DNA of 64,000 nt from Undaria pinnatifida. Taxonomy: Eukaryota; Sar; Phaeophyceae; Laminariales; Alariaceae. The position numbers were made by a program, and so were the translations under genes. Location of the stretch: positions 9,213,805 through 9,277,804 of the forward strand of contig JABAKD010000030.1 of the NCBI GenBank assembly GCA_012845835.1. The letters are read 5' to 3'. The notes below the pieces were generated by a model. The model worked only from the letters and a program-made list of their open reading frames with translations. It had not been told where the DNA came from and made no database searches. Of this stretch, positions 31,291 through 44,200 are shown one piece after another; position 1 is the first letter of the stretch; each line of letters opens with the position of its first letter.

Positions 31291-33973
31291 GTATATCCAT
31301 AGACGGTTTATGAATGTGTGATTTGTGATCCCGAATCAAGTTATTTTGCACTTTACGGCGACATCATTCTATTTCCGAGTTGTGTGTTGACCTTCTCTTG
31401 CTCCACCCCTTGCTCCGGAGGTGCTCAGTACGAAGTACACCAGATTCTGGCCTCTGCGGCGGCAGAGGATCCACAATGTCCACAAGGTGTGTACCCCGTC
31501 GTTTTACGATGCCACGCATGATAGCGCCTGGTCGACGTTGTCGTAGATATAAAGTTTATTTGTGTATTAGCCAAAAAAAAATATAAAGGTTCGAGATGAC
31601 ACTAATAATTGGGTATTCTCGTACAGTGGGTACGCGACTTACGGCCGCGGAGGATCCCTAAGCAACATTTTTTCAAGTAGGCGCGAGTAGGTATTTAGCC
31701 AAAATATGAAAAATCCTTGAAAATAGGCATAAGAGTTTTACAAGCAAGATACACATTTGTCGGATTGTAACAACTGATGCCGAATATACAACAGTCAGAT
31801 CCTTTTTTACCTGAATTGCTATTTTCTCACCCCAATTCTTCACTACCCCCAAACAGGAACGTAATTTTTCTGTCCGCACGTTTTTCGGGTACGAATTGTT
31901 AGTACTTCAAAAGATCCGCGAAAACCTCAGCTTACCTGTGGTGGAAGCCGTTTCTTCTTACGTGTTGTTCCCATGGTAGTACGTACGCGGGCGCAAAGTG
32001 AACCAACAGGTCGATGTTGAACGTTTTTGGTGGTGCTCGCTGGCAACTTTGATTTCACGAAACCACTTCGTGAGCTTCTGAGTCGTTTCTGGCTGCCTAC
32101 GACTGCTGGCTGGTAACCGACGCCTTCACACACCCCATTAGGACCGTGCCTTGATTTCGCGGGCCGCTGTTGCTTGTGAGCAGCTGTAGCTGTCCGCAAG
32201 CCAAGTGCACACGTTCAGCTGGAGGTTGTTTGTTGTCTCTTTTCAATGCCTTTCGAAGTTCGACCAATTTCGACCACTGCAGCACACCAAAGTCGAAGTG
32301 CAGACCTCCTCCGAGAGAGTGCAGACGGCCAATCTGAACACAAATACTTCGAAGTACGAGCTGCTGCAGATTCAACACTAAACTCTCACATCCGCTATCG
32401 CCGGCACGCGCCAGGTCAAAATACAGGATGTGTTGAAAATGCTGTATAATTGAATGCACTGAAAAAAATCTAGAGACTAGAATGAGCCGGAAACCCGGGA
32501 ATGGGGTGTGGATATTATCATATTATCCCCCCCGATCCTAAGAGAGGCTAAGATACGAGGGTAGTACGGCAAAAAGAAGCCAAATCGGTCGGCGTAGAAA
32601 ACTACTTTAGAGAGGTTTCCTCGTGTTTTCCCAACCCCTCTCTTGAGTCGGGTTTGCCACGCCTTTCCATCATGTGGAAACCTTGTTTTTTCTTCACAGT
32701 CAGTCGTGGAAGTATTCCTAACCCACAGCAGTCAGCCGTGGAAAAAATATTATGCCGCGTTTACGTTGTCATGTTTTTTTTGTTTTTCCATAGTTTGTGG
32801 TGGAAAATTTAAAAGAGATCAGCGGTGGTCTCTGCCGAGCTTGGGCGGGCAGTGTGTCGGAAGGCAACGTGAAGTCGAAGTGGGTAGTCACGCTCAATAT
32901 GTTGTCACGTACCGCCGTACGGCTGTATATCGGCACTCTCTGACGTGTAGAAACACACATAATATTCTTGTGACAATTTCACGGGCGGTGTAATCGGCGC
33001 GTGCTCAGGAGCATTGTGTTGTGGAACCAAGGTGCGCGCAAACGGCAGATAGTGCTTTGTTTGGCAAGGTACACTGATGGTATACAGTGCAGTATGCAGT
33101 ACCGAGGGGTATGAGGAACGAGATACTTTGTATATATTATGTTTGACTTGCGTGAAAATAAGTTGTTTTACCATGCATTCACGACTCTCAGAGGTGTCGA
33201 ATTCCACCCCAACGTACTTTTGACTCGGGTGCCCCGCAGGTAGTGACGAATTGTCGCATTTTTGCTGAAACCCTCACCTAGGAGAGAAACTCTCTTACCA
33301 CGGGGCAAGAAAGAAGGCCAGTTAAATGAGGCCCTTTTGGCCTGGACCACACCCCTCTCAAGTCGGGGCAACCACTGTACCTACGTCTTCTCGTGCCAAC
33401 ACTGTTATTGTTGTCGCAGTCTGCCACAGCACGTTTGAACCGCCAAAAATATTATCCCTCCTCTGTGTAAAAGAATGCCACAATATTTTGTCATTACAGC
33501 TAAATGTAGCCGTCGGCAAAGTGTCATGGACATTTTTTGTGCTCCCCCTTTACTCGTGACACTTAGTGTCCAGATACAGATGAGGGCTTCGGGCTGGCAC
33601 TCTTCAAATATCGATAATCGACCGGCAATCGGCGTTTATTATTGGTGTGTTCTCATCGCATTTTGCGCACATCAATCTAAATAGTTGTTGCTGCATTACA
33701 CCTGTGGGAAAGCGCTCCGAATGCGTACCACATGTTTGCTGGATGAGGCCTGTCGAGATCGAAACTTGTGCTCTTTTGCCGCTTCGAGTGGTAAAACGTC
33801 GGAATCAGCACGATCCTGATACATTTGACCACAACTCGTACGCGATGGTTTCGTGACCGCATGTATATTTATATCGGCATGCTGTATGCATTTGCGCCAA
33901 CGCCAAATGTCCAGCACCGTTTCTCGATCACGGGCTATGTGTTGGATATTCGAGCATCGGCTCTGAATGAAGG
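31291..33973. other. Intergenic stretch before the EF-hand exons
   Basis: Should contain the missing 5' exons of the EF-hand gene if they exist in this window, but I cannot identify them. A minus-strand candidate first exon sits at 31974-31936 (MGTTRKKKRLPPQ followed by a strong CAG|GTAAGC donor); a possible second piece is at about 31864-31808 (LGVVKNWGEKIAIQ then GTAAAA). The rest shows only short frames. Confidence 0.3.
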
Positions 33974-34893
33974 ATGACTAGGACAACTCGTGGATGTTCT
34001 TCCTCTCCACGTGCAAACGCAGGAATGTCGAAGGACTTGTTCGTCGATTTCGTGGAGCGCCGTCTAGCTTTGATTGATCAAGCGGAAGAAATACGCCAGA
34101 TGTTCAACGCGTTCGATAGAGGCTGTCGTGGCTTCATCACGAGGGACGATCTTCGACAGGTATAACACTCGTACCACTTGAGCTGTATTTGATTTACCAA
34201 TTGAACCTCCGTTGAACAACGAGCGCGAGCGGTATCGCGACGTTTACCCAGCTGTTTTCCCCGCGGTACTTGACATGCTTCGGTATGAGTTTTACCGCTG
34301 CACCACAGGATGCGTCTTACACTGTTTAGCATCTCAGGGTAATGTTATAGTTGCTTCGACCGTATGCTGCCCTCAACGCTTCACTCAGATCAACTCATTT
34401 TCTGTCTCGGGCCTGATGGTTCAAGGCATGGTGAGCAGGCCTTCCATTTATTGGTGTGTCTCCTCGCTCCTGTGTCGTTATGCATGCGCAGGTAATATCA
34501 GAGGCTTTTTGCGAAAGCGACATGCCCGCCGTGAAGGTGGCAGAAATGTTCACGGAGGCGGATTGGGACGGCAGCGGGCGGGTGAGAAATCATCGGACGA
34601 AGGATATCGAGCATGCAGCATCTTGAATATCAACTTGGTCCGTGTTCATTGTTGTACAGTCGTCGGCCCTCTCAAATCGTGCTGTATACCAATTTCGCGC
34701 GTTGAGGCATTGGTTAGCGCGTCGTAGATGCATTTTGTTCTGTGAAGCATGGCGTCTACAATGTATTGTTATCGCTTCTGTTTGTTCTCGCCCTCGCGGC
34801 TTGCAGATCGGCTACCAGCAATTTGAGAGCATGGTTACGAATCGGCTGCCAACGGAGCTGATGCGGAGGAAACACTACCGACCAACATTGTAG
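33974..34893 (+). CDS. EF-hand protein, EFCAB11-like C-terminal half
   Basis: Exons 33974-34159, 34492-34581 and 34807-34893 join in phase 0 (donors CAG|GTATAA and CGG|GTGAGA, acceptors GCAG). The protein has the two C-terminal EF-hands of the EFCAB11 family: a degenerate first loop DRGCRGFITRDD, with glycine and arginine at positions 3 and 5, and a better second loop DWDGSGRIGYQQ, split by the last intron, with Q in place of the usual E at position 12. Calcium binding is therefore probably weak or limited to one site. The expected first EF-hand pair is not seen. Start is either the methionine at 33974 (120 aa) or 34025 (103 aa), or a CAG acceptor at 34022 with unseen upstream exons. EFCAB11 is an uncharacterised calcium-binding-type protein. 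The gene ends 388 bp from the convergent TPR gene. Confidence 0.7.
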
Positions 34894-35280
34894 TCGATGC
34901 CGTGGCGTCACGAGCGCGAAATAGCCCACTGTGGCTGATATGGAGCGCTAAATAACACCTTTTTTTCTGTTGATACTCATTTTACCTTGGCACACGATCA
35001 ATGCAAGAGCTGCCTGCAAAAGACACGACCGCATCGTATGGACGCGGGTCGGACGTGGCGTTACCCATGTCGTTGCAAACATATACCAGGGTACGAGCTA
35101 CCGATGTAGTCTACAGTATAAAAAAAAGTGATGTTGTGGTGCTATGGCCTCGAGCAACCCCTTCGCGAAGCGCTGCGAATGGCGACGGAATCTCCGCCGT
35201 CTGCTTCGCTCAGTGTTTTGATTGCAGTCCACAACTAGCTTTTGGTGTCGGTCCACTTTGTTGTCGTGTCGATAGCCCCG
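34894..35280. other. Short convergent gap between EF-hand and TPR genes
   Basis: Must contain both 3' untranslated regions. No repeat or RNA gene recognised. Confidence 0.5.
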
Positions 35281-38200
35281 CTAAAGTAGAATGTCGGCAC
35301 GCATCCGCGACGCAGCGTTTTTCTTGTTTTGTTTTTTGGTCCCAATACATAGCTTGGCACGAAAGGCATCCCGAAGTTGCCTTTCTTCCTCTTCCAATAA
35401 TGTCCACTGAGAGCTCTGCATCGCCATATCTTTCCCGCCCGCTGCATCTCCGCTTGTTTTTTTCCCTCCCTTGTTTGCACATGCGTTTTCCCGCGGATGT
35501 ATGACCCGCCTGCTGGCAGTCTTCTTCGCTGGCATTTCAGCGTGCGCCCCTTCATACCGTCGTCGGTATGCGTGCATGTTGCACATCTCCTCCGCCTTCA
35601 AACTTGACCATTCGGACTCTTCTTCTGATGTGCGAGTAGCACGTGGTGTAGCTCGTGGTGGTTTCTGCTGTCGTATTGCTTTGCGCGCTTTAAGCTGGGA
35701 AACGAGCCTCGGCACGCTCGCATCGCCACCGCAGTGTTCGCCGATCACAGCACTACTACTGTTATCGCACCTCATTATCCTGCTCGCAACATGCTGTGGT
35801 TCGTCGGTGGCGACACGTTCTCGTTTGTCATGGATCTTCTGTTCTGCGTGTTCACGCGCGGCTGAGTTCAGCCAATCGGAGACCATAAAGCTTGACACCC
35901 CAGGAGATTCAGTGGACAATCCATCCTCTGGTCGGTTGTGGCCGTCTGCTTCTTCAGATGCATTGGGCACTCTGCCGGAAGCTCGGGGACTGCAATAATC
36001 ATAGCGTGATAACGTAGCCGTTGTGGGTATCTCGCTTTCTTCGCGGCCGCTATTTGCAAGAACCCGCGCGCACAGCAGGGACGCTGTCTCCTCGTGCACG
36101 GTAGTCGTATTGCTCACGGCATGCGTTTCGTCGTTATTTGTGGAAGCCGTCCCCCCCTCGCTTGTCCCAGCTCTGGACGGTGCAGATGTGAACTCATCAC
36201 CGTCGTGAACGCCTCGACACTGCTGTTGTCGGGGTTGCAAGCCAAGTCCCGGGGATATATGACGATCGGCGTCTTCCTGTGCGCGGTGCAGCATCTTCGT
36301 AACTTCAGTGTTCGTAGGCTCTAGGACAGAAAGCTCTCGAAAATCAGCGGCGGCTTCAGTCGGTCTTCCTAGGGCTAGTCGAGCCTGGCCGCGCCGAAAG
36401 AGCGCCTTCGCGCTTGAAGGCCACCTCAGAAGTGCTCGACAGCAGGCTTCTTCCGCCTTCACCATCGAGCCAAACTTAATCCAAGCAAGGGAGAGGTTGC
36501 AGAGGCAAGCTAATTCCAGGTCGGCATATTTCGCAGCTTCAACGGCATTTAAGCTCGACACCTGTTACAATAAGGGTGTGAAGTCATTTTTTATAATAAG
36601 GGTGTGGAGCAATGAACCCATTATTTGAATTTATCCTACTGAAGAGCGTACCATATAGCCTTGCAGGCGGCAGCATTCTATACGTGTTACGTGTTTTTTT
36701 CGTGGAAGTCGATGGAAGCTTCCGCGGAAGTAGATAGGAGCTTCCATGTGAAATGTGACTAGTGGAAACTTCCATGGAAGCGAAAACTAACTTCAATGGA
36801 AGTGGTGGAGGCTTCCATGGAAGTTGCAGAAGCTTTCATGGAATTCAGGAGAACGCTTCATCAGTGGAAGTGTGGGCAAGCTGCCAGTGGAGGCTTCCGT
36901 GGAAACTTGCATTGGTTCCGTGGAAGTTCCACGAGTTTCTTTTTCATTGGCTTCCATGAACTTCCACGAGCTTCTGCTTTGGTCCTTGTATTCCTACAAG
37001 CTTTGACGAGCTTCCACCAAGTTCTATGCAATTCCACGAGCATCCAAAGATGTTCATGAGTTGCCCACCGTTTTTCGTGATGAATAATCAAGAAAGTTGG
37101 AAACATCCCTCGAAATTCTTCCAGCTTCTATTAACACGACCTTCCCCGAGCTGCCCTGGAGTTGGCTTAAATGACGCGAGTGGAGGCAGCCATATAGATC
37201 TATTCGTACTTCATACATCCTATCAACACAATACGTTTTTCCATGGAAGCTTTTCCACAACTAACACCAAAGCCTCCACTACTTCCATGGAGGCTTCACT
37301 AAAACACCGGAAGTCGGAAATGAAAGCTTAAGGTTCGACGGGGTTCGACGAGGTTGTGGGTTATGAATATTACTACAACATATATTCAACACAAACCCTA
37401 ACTCGTACCAGAGGCCTCTCCTTGGCTGGTTGGTGGTGTGATTTGAGAAGACTCTAAGTCGCTGTTGGCCTGGAGACGCTACTTATTATAATAAAAGGGC
37501 TATCATGTGTTGGCGAAACAAACAATACCAGGCATGTGAATACTGTAGGCAGTACTCCAAATGTAATTGGTTAGATACAACTGTCCGAACGAAGCAGCTG
37601 CAATGGAAATGGTACGAATAGAAATCAGCAGTCTCCGTGGAAGCTTCCGTGTGGCAGTCTGACCAGCTTCTTCCAGCAAGCAGAAAGCTGAAAGCTTTTA
37701 CTTGAACCGGAAGCAATGAAAGCAAGCAGCGTCAATAGTAGGCAAGTATCATGATGAGCTCATTTTTTCACGGAAGTTCGTGTGGAAGCTTTTACACTAT
37801 TTTCATCGAAGCTTCGCCACTTGTTTTAAGGCTTAGTTTGGGTAAGCTATTAATTAACTTTTTGCAAGCGGCCAAACGGACAAATACCCCACTAATTCCT
37901 TAACATACTTGTTGGACGTACTCACTCCATAGTCAGATTGCAAACAAGAATCCGTCGAAAAGATGGATCGGAGAATTTTGGGGGTTTCGTATATGTGTGG
38001 GATGGATCTCCACAACGGGATTTTGTGTTGTGGGTTTTTATGTGCCCGAATAATATCACTCTATTTTTCGACTCTATTTTTGCCTCTACCTTGTGTCTTC
38101 TCTGTGTCTCTTCTACGGCTACCACGCCAAGGGCTACCACGCCCCATCTATATTGCAAGGGCTATCACGCCTTCACCACTGCACGGCTACCACGCCTGTG

Positions 38201-41200
38201 TATTTACATCCCGGCTACCACGCGCCACAGTTCCGAGTTCCATTTCTGGGTCATCATACCTGAGCTATCACGCTCCACCACACACGTAAATCGGGTTATC
38301 ACACCCACCCGCCTTAGTTAGTAGTTCGCAGTTTACCGATCACCGGCTATTACGCCACCTTTTTCCTCCACCTACACCACCACCGGGGCGCCACACGTAC
38401 CAACCTACTCCACACGCTAGCGTCAACGATCTTCAACGAACGAGTGGGTTGTGCGTTGCTAAGCGCCAATGAGGAGAACCGACACAAGACCTTCGTCGGG
38501 GGAAAGGTTGAGCAGCCCTCCCGGCGGAGTAGGCAACGGGGGAGAGGGACGCGAGTCCTCCTCCGCCAATGCACAACACCATGGAGGAGAGGGACGCGAG
38601 TCCTTCCCCGCCAATGCACAACATCATGAAACAACAGCATCTCCATCAGCAACTTCATCGAACATGATCGCGGACCTAGCCAACGCCCTTCGCCAAGTAC
38701 TGCAGATGACCAACGAGGGAGGGCCAATCGCCCCAACAGCAGGCACGTACGAGTCTAGACCCATAGAAATTCGTCAGAAAAATGAAATGCTTGCTTGGTC
38801 TGGAAAGTTTGAGAGCGGGCAAAGTGTTGGATCAGCTTTCCGTGTTTTCCGAGGTTCTGTTCTTTCCTGGGTCTCGGCTGAAGGGTTGATGGACATATTG
38901 AAGGGAGAATCGATACCAGTGGGGGTTCCGGATGTAGACCTGTCACGACTCAGGAGTTACTTTGGGAAGGAGAGAGTAGATAAGTCGCTCAAGCTATGGT
39001 CACAAGTGATCGCAAAAATCACAGCCCAACCAGCCCAAGAAATGGTTTTTGCTGCGGGGTCACCCCAAGAAGCGTGGAGGGTGTTTGAGTCTCACTACGC
39101 TATCAAAAGTGAACATGAGAGGGAAATAGTAGAGGATGAGTGGAATGAACTGAGACAGAAGGAGGGAGACAACATCATGTCATTTTACGGTAAGGCAAAG
39201 GCCATAAGTATGAAGCTAGAATCATACGGTGATAAGCGACCAGACGCACCTATGTGCAAACATATTGCCCGTAGAATGCTACCATCTTTCAAGCTATGTA
39301 GTGACCACGTACTTCTCCTTCCCGATCTTTCGAGTCGTACCATGGAAGATTTGCTCAGGAGAGCTGCTCACGAGCTGGAGCGCAATGGGAGATCAGGAGA
39401 AGAGAGAGAGGAGACAAGGCATGCCCTGACCGCAGCCGGCGTGGGGCGGGGCGACCGGGGTGGGAGGAATGCTGGTGATCGGGGGTATGGGGAGCGCGAC
39501 CGAACGTACACCTACTGCGCGCACCACGGCGAGGGGCAAGGCCACAACACCCCCGAACGCATCGTCATGCGTCGAGAATTCGCCAGATACTACGGTGATT
39601 TCCACGAATACCTGCAGACGCGGGGACTCGGGCCGCACGCCGGACGCGGAGGAGGGCGCGGGGCGGAAGGTAAATATCGACAGCAACCGTACCCAAACGA
39701 CTCGGGTGCGCGTTGGAGTCGAGGCCACCCGCCGGAGCAGCAGAGAACGCCGCCGCCAGGACACGGACCCGGGCCTGGCGGGTATGCGAACACCTTCCAT
39801 CAACCGTACCCAAACGACTCGGGTGCGCGTTGGCGTCGGGGCCACCCGCCGGAGCAGCAGAGAACGCCGCCACCAGGACACGAACCCGGGCCTGGCGGGT
39901 ATGCGAACACCTTCCCCGGAGGACGTGGCCACGACCGCCATCATCATTCGGGCGGGCGCGGCCGAGGCAGGCGCGAGGGCTTCGGGCAAGTGCCACCGCC
40001 TAATTTTCCGTCTAATTCGCCGCCGAATTTTTTGCCCAATTTGCGGCCTGGAAAATTTCCCAACGCACCGCGACACGCATTTGCGGCAGGTTATCCCTAC
40101 GAGAACGAATACATGGGATACTCGAGGTGGGGGGAGCCAGCGGGGCACTGGTCATCACCACCACCGACAGCGGAGTTGGGGACTCCCGGGCAGCAGCAGC
40201 AGCACCAACAACACCAAGAACAGCAAGAGGGCACGCCTCCTGCCACGTCTACCTCTGCTACTGCAACTCTCTCTTCTCCGGCTCCCGGCGCAGCTCAAGC
40301 CAGCGGAGCTCCTCTGCAGCTCTTCATCGCACGCAGTGTGAAAATAGGCAAGTCTGAGTCTGGTGATTCTGTTACTGTAGATCGTGATGGTGTGGTGCGT
40401 GGTAGCGTTGCAGGACGTGTTGAGCCAGCGTTGATCACACGTGTTGCTAGCGCCCTTCGGTGTACCCCGGGGCAATCTAGGCCGTATGGTAGCGTGGAAT
40501 GGGATGCGGACTCGGGAGCTAGTGCCATGATGTCCAACAACAAAGAGGGCATGTACAACATTCGCTACCCTACAGACCAATACATACAGATAGGTGATTC
40601 AGGGTTGATTAGAGTCGAGGCAATCGGGGACGTCAATTTAGTATTTCACCAGCTAGATGAACACGGAAACCCGGAGGACGTTGTGGCGTGTGTGCAAGAT
40701 GTGATATATACTCCGTGGCTTGGCTTCAACCTTTTCTCGATTTGGAAGGTGGCTCACAAAAACTCCTGTTCTGTAAACCCCACTGGTACACAAGCGGGAA
40801 GGCTCCGCTTCATTCGGGGATCGGCGAACGACTCCCTCTACGCCACCCGACTCCCCCCTCCTCCGTTGCCAGTGGATGTAGCGAATGAGAGTGCCCCCTA
40901 GTCTTCTGCTTGCAACCCACCGATGCCAGTTGGTGCAGTTGGTGCTTCGCGTGAGAGTGCATTCGTGTCTGCTGCCTGCATATCCCCCCCGGTTCCTCTT
41001 AGTGAAAACAACCTCTTACAACCTTCGAGCGTTGTGATGGCTTCCCCCATGGAGTTGGAGCTTGAGCTTGGGACTGCTTTATCCCACCCCACTCCGTGTG
41101 ATTCAAGTACGACATGGATTTATCGACCCCAGAGCATTTCTGACGAGAAGACTGAGGCGTATGCCGTAGAATGGGACATTTTCGACCGTATGATGCAAGA

Positions 41201-44200
41201 TAGAGAGAATGAAGAGTGTGCACTGGCCATTTTGGGCCCCGGGAAAAACCCTCTCCATGTTGGCAATCGCAAGCGAGTCGATATTAACGTGTTCTATGAC
41301 CGCGCCGGCCACCTGTCCGAACCTATTTTGAGGGAATCTGCTCGGCAGCGAGGGATCACCCTCACCGGACGGATGGAACCCTGCACTACGTGCATATCGG
41401 CGAGGGGGACGCGAGCGGACGTGCCGAAGCGAAGCGAGGGACGAGCGGGGAAGGCTGCCTGGCGATCTCCTACATATCGACATGTGCGGCCCGTACACCA
41501 CCACCATAGGCGGCAACCACTACATGTTCTATGCTGTCGATGCTGCAACAGGCTACATCGCGAACTACGCCCTGCGTCGCAAGTCTGACGCCGTGGCCGT
41601 CTTCCGGCGGTGTATCGTCGACCTAGCCCACAAGGCGGGGACGAGGATACGGAGTGTCCGTGGCGACTGCGATTCGCTCTGGACCAGCAAGGACTTCCGT
41701 GGCTTCTGCTCCACCATGGGAATCGCCGTGCAGTACTTCCCCCCCGGAGCGCAGCAATACAATGGGGTAGTGGAGAATGCAATCCAGCGTTGCAACAAAA
41801 TCGCCATAGCATCTTGCCGCGCCGCGGAGCGACGCTTGGGGCCGGGGGGGTTCTCGTGTGTTCGCGGCTTGGATGCTCGCGGGGACAAGCTCTGGGCGGA
41901 ATCGGCGAAGGATGCCGCGCAGAAGCTCAACCAGGCTGCTTCCCCTTCAAAACCCGGTCGCGCGTCGCCGCGGGAGCTGTTCACCGGCAAGAAAGGTGCT
42001 TTCTTGGTGGTGCCGTTTTTTCAGTGCGGTTTCATGTACCGGGAGAGGAGGTCGAAGCTGGACGACAAGGCAGTGCCGTGCTATTTTCTCAACGCGGGCG
42101 ACAACCATGCCGACTGCTGTGTCAAGGTACTCAGGGATGACACAGGGCGCGTATGCTACTCTAGCAACGTTACATGGGCGTCGCTGCCACAGTCGGGGGG
42201 GGGGGGTTCAGTATTGCCCCTTCCGCGCCAGCACCGCCCACGCCGCCGGGGGTGTCATTCGAGATTGCCTCGAAGCCGCCCGCCACTGCCGGTCCGCTGC
42301 CCGCGCACTCACCCAGCGCTCACACCTCGCCGCCGCCCGGCCCGACTGGTATGCCGCCCACCGCTGCCGGTCCGCTGCCCGCGCACTCACCCAGCGCTCA
42401 CACCTCGCCGCCGACTGGACCGTCTGGTATGCAGCCCGCCGCTGCCGGTCCGCCGCCCGCGCACTCACCCAGCGCTCACACCCCTTGCTCGAAGCCGCCT
42501 GCCACTGCAGGTACACCGCCTGCAGCAGCCACCTGGCCGCCACCACCGCTGCAATCGTCATCACCGCCGGCCGCGCTCTCACCCAGCGCTCACACCCCTC
42601 GCTCGAAGCCGCCCGCCACTGCAAGTACACCGCCTGCAGCAGCCACCTGGCCGCCACCACCGCTGCAATCGTCATCACCGCCGTCCGCGCACTCACCCAG
42701 CGCTCACACCTCGCCGCCGCCCGGACCGGCTGCTATGCCGCCCGCCGCTGCCGGTTCGCCGCCTGCGCACTCGCCCAGCGCTCACACACCGCCTGCCGCA
42801 TGTTCGCCGATGCCGGAGTGGTCTCCCTCTTCCGTCGAGGACGCCGGCTTGACGACATCGTCATCGCCATCACCGGCGGCGACACCGGCCCCGCGGACGT
42901 ACAGGAGGAGACAGCCGCCGCCGGTCGCCGCAGGATATTCTTCGCCGCTCACCCCCCATGCAACGAGGATGCTGGGCGAGAGGGGCGACGAGCGCGTGCC
43001 GGGAAGGACCAGGTCGGAGGGCCGTCAGCTTTCAGGCGTGCCGGAAGAAGCGGTCTCTACGCCGCTGCCGGAGGCGACGTCGTTCGACCACGGGGTAGGA
43101 CTCCTATCTCATGCGGGGGAGGATGTGCTGCTGTCGCTGCTGGCCAACCGGCGGGCCCTGAACGCGAAACGAGTGCTCCTGCAGGGGCACGGATTTGGTG
43201 AGCTGGGGGGCGGAGGCAAGCAGCATGCGGGGTCGGGGGGCGTGGACGAGAGCAAAGGTGCACCGCCATACGACACCACGGGCCGGGGGGAGAGCGGGGG
43301 TAACGATTGGCCGCTTGGGCCGTCGGGACGGGGAGTGCCGCTCGGCCTTGTGTCGCGACTCGCCACGCGGGAGGATGTCGACGCAGCTCTTCGCGAGCGA
43401 ACGCGCCCCTCTCAACTGCGGCCCGACATGCCCCTCTGCCACGCCAAGGACCTCCGCGTACCAAAGACGTTCAAGGAGGCGCGTGACGGTGAGCATGGCG
43501 CACAGTTCATGGACGCGGCTAAGCGTGAAGTGTTCGGTTTCCTTGAAGCAGGGACGTTCGAAATTGTTGACGAGTAGCAACGAATAGACAACGTGATCAG
43601 TAGCAAGCTCATTTTCGATTGGAAGTTGATCAATTTGGTTGGCCTACGAAAGCGAAGGCGAGACTTGTAGCTAGGGGTGACATGCAGAGAGAGTACATTG
43701 ACTTTGGAGATTTGTACGCGCCTACTGTTGCTTCGTCCAACGTTTGTCGGCTGCGTTGGCGTGTGAACATGACCTAGAGTTGTGCCATTTCGATATAGAC
43801 CAGGCTTTTGTGAGGGCAGATCTTGCCGAGGATGTCTATACGCGATTGCCAGAAGGGTGTGGTTCATTGTCAGGGAAGGTTGTAAAGCTGAGCAAGAGTC
43901 TTTATGGTTTGAGACAGGCATCCAGACAGTGGTGTGCATTACTGAGGAAGTGTCTTTTGGCTTTGGGGTTTGTGCAGTGCTTGGCTGATTCGTGTGTTTT
44001 TCGTTTGGTTGAAGGGGGGGAAGTAGTGATGCACCTAGTGGTGCATGTTGATGATATTTTCGCCGTGGGAAATAAGGAAAGGTGTGATCAGTTCGGTAAG
44101 GATCTCGGACGTCTCGTTCCAGTTAAGTTGTTGGGCGAGCTCAAGTGGTACTCGGGGTGCTATTACGAGAGAAACAGGGGGGCAGGGGGGTTGACTATTT

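Noticed and set aside
37905-38440. tRNA primer binding site after the Copia 5' LTR
   Set aside because: The sequence after 38414 (CGCTAGCGTCAACG) does not match any tRNA 3' end that I can name, so none is annotated.
41858-43201. 447-codon plus frame (and minus frames 42208-42696, 43057-43464) across the Copia linker
   Set aside because: Shadow frames of the proline-rich tandem repeat; the biologically meaningful frame is the one that leads into reverse transcriptase.
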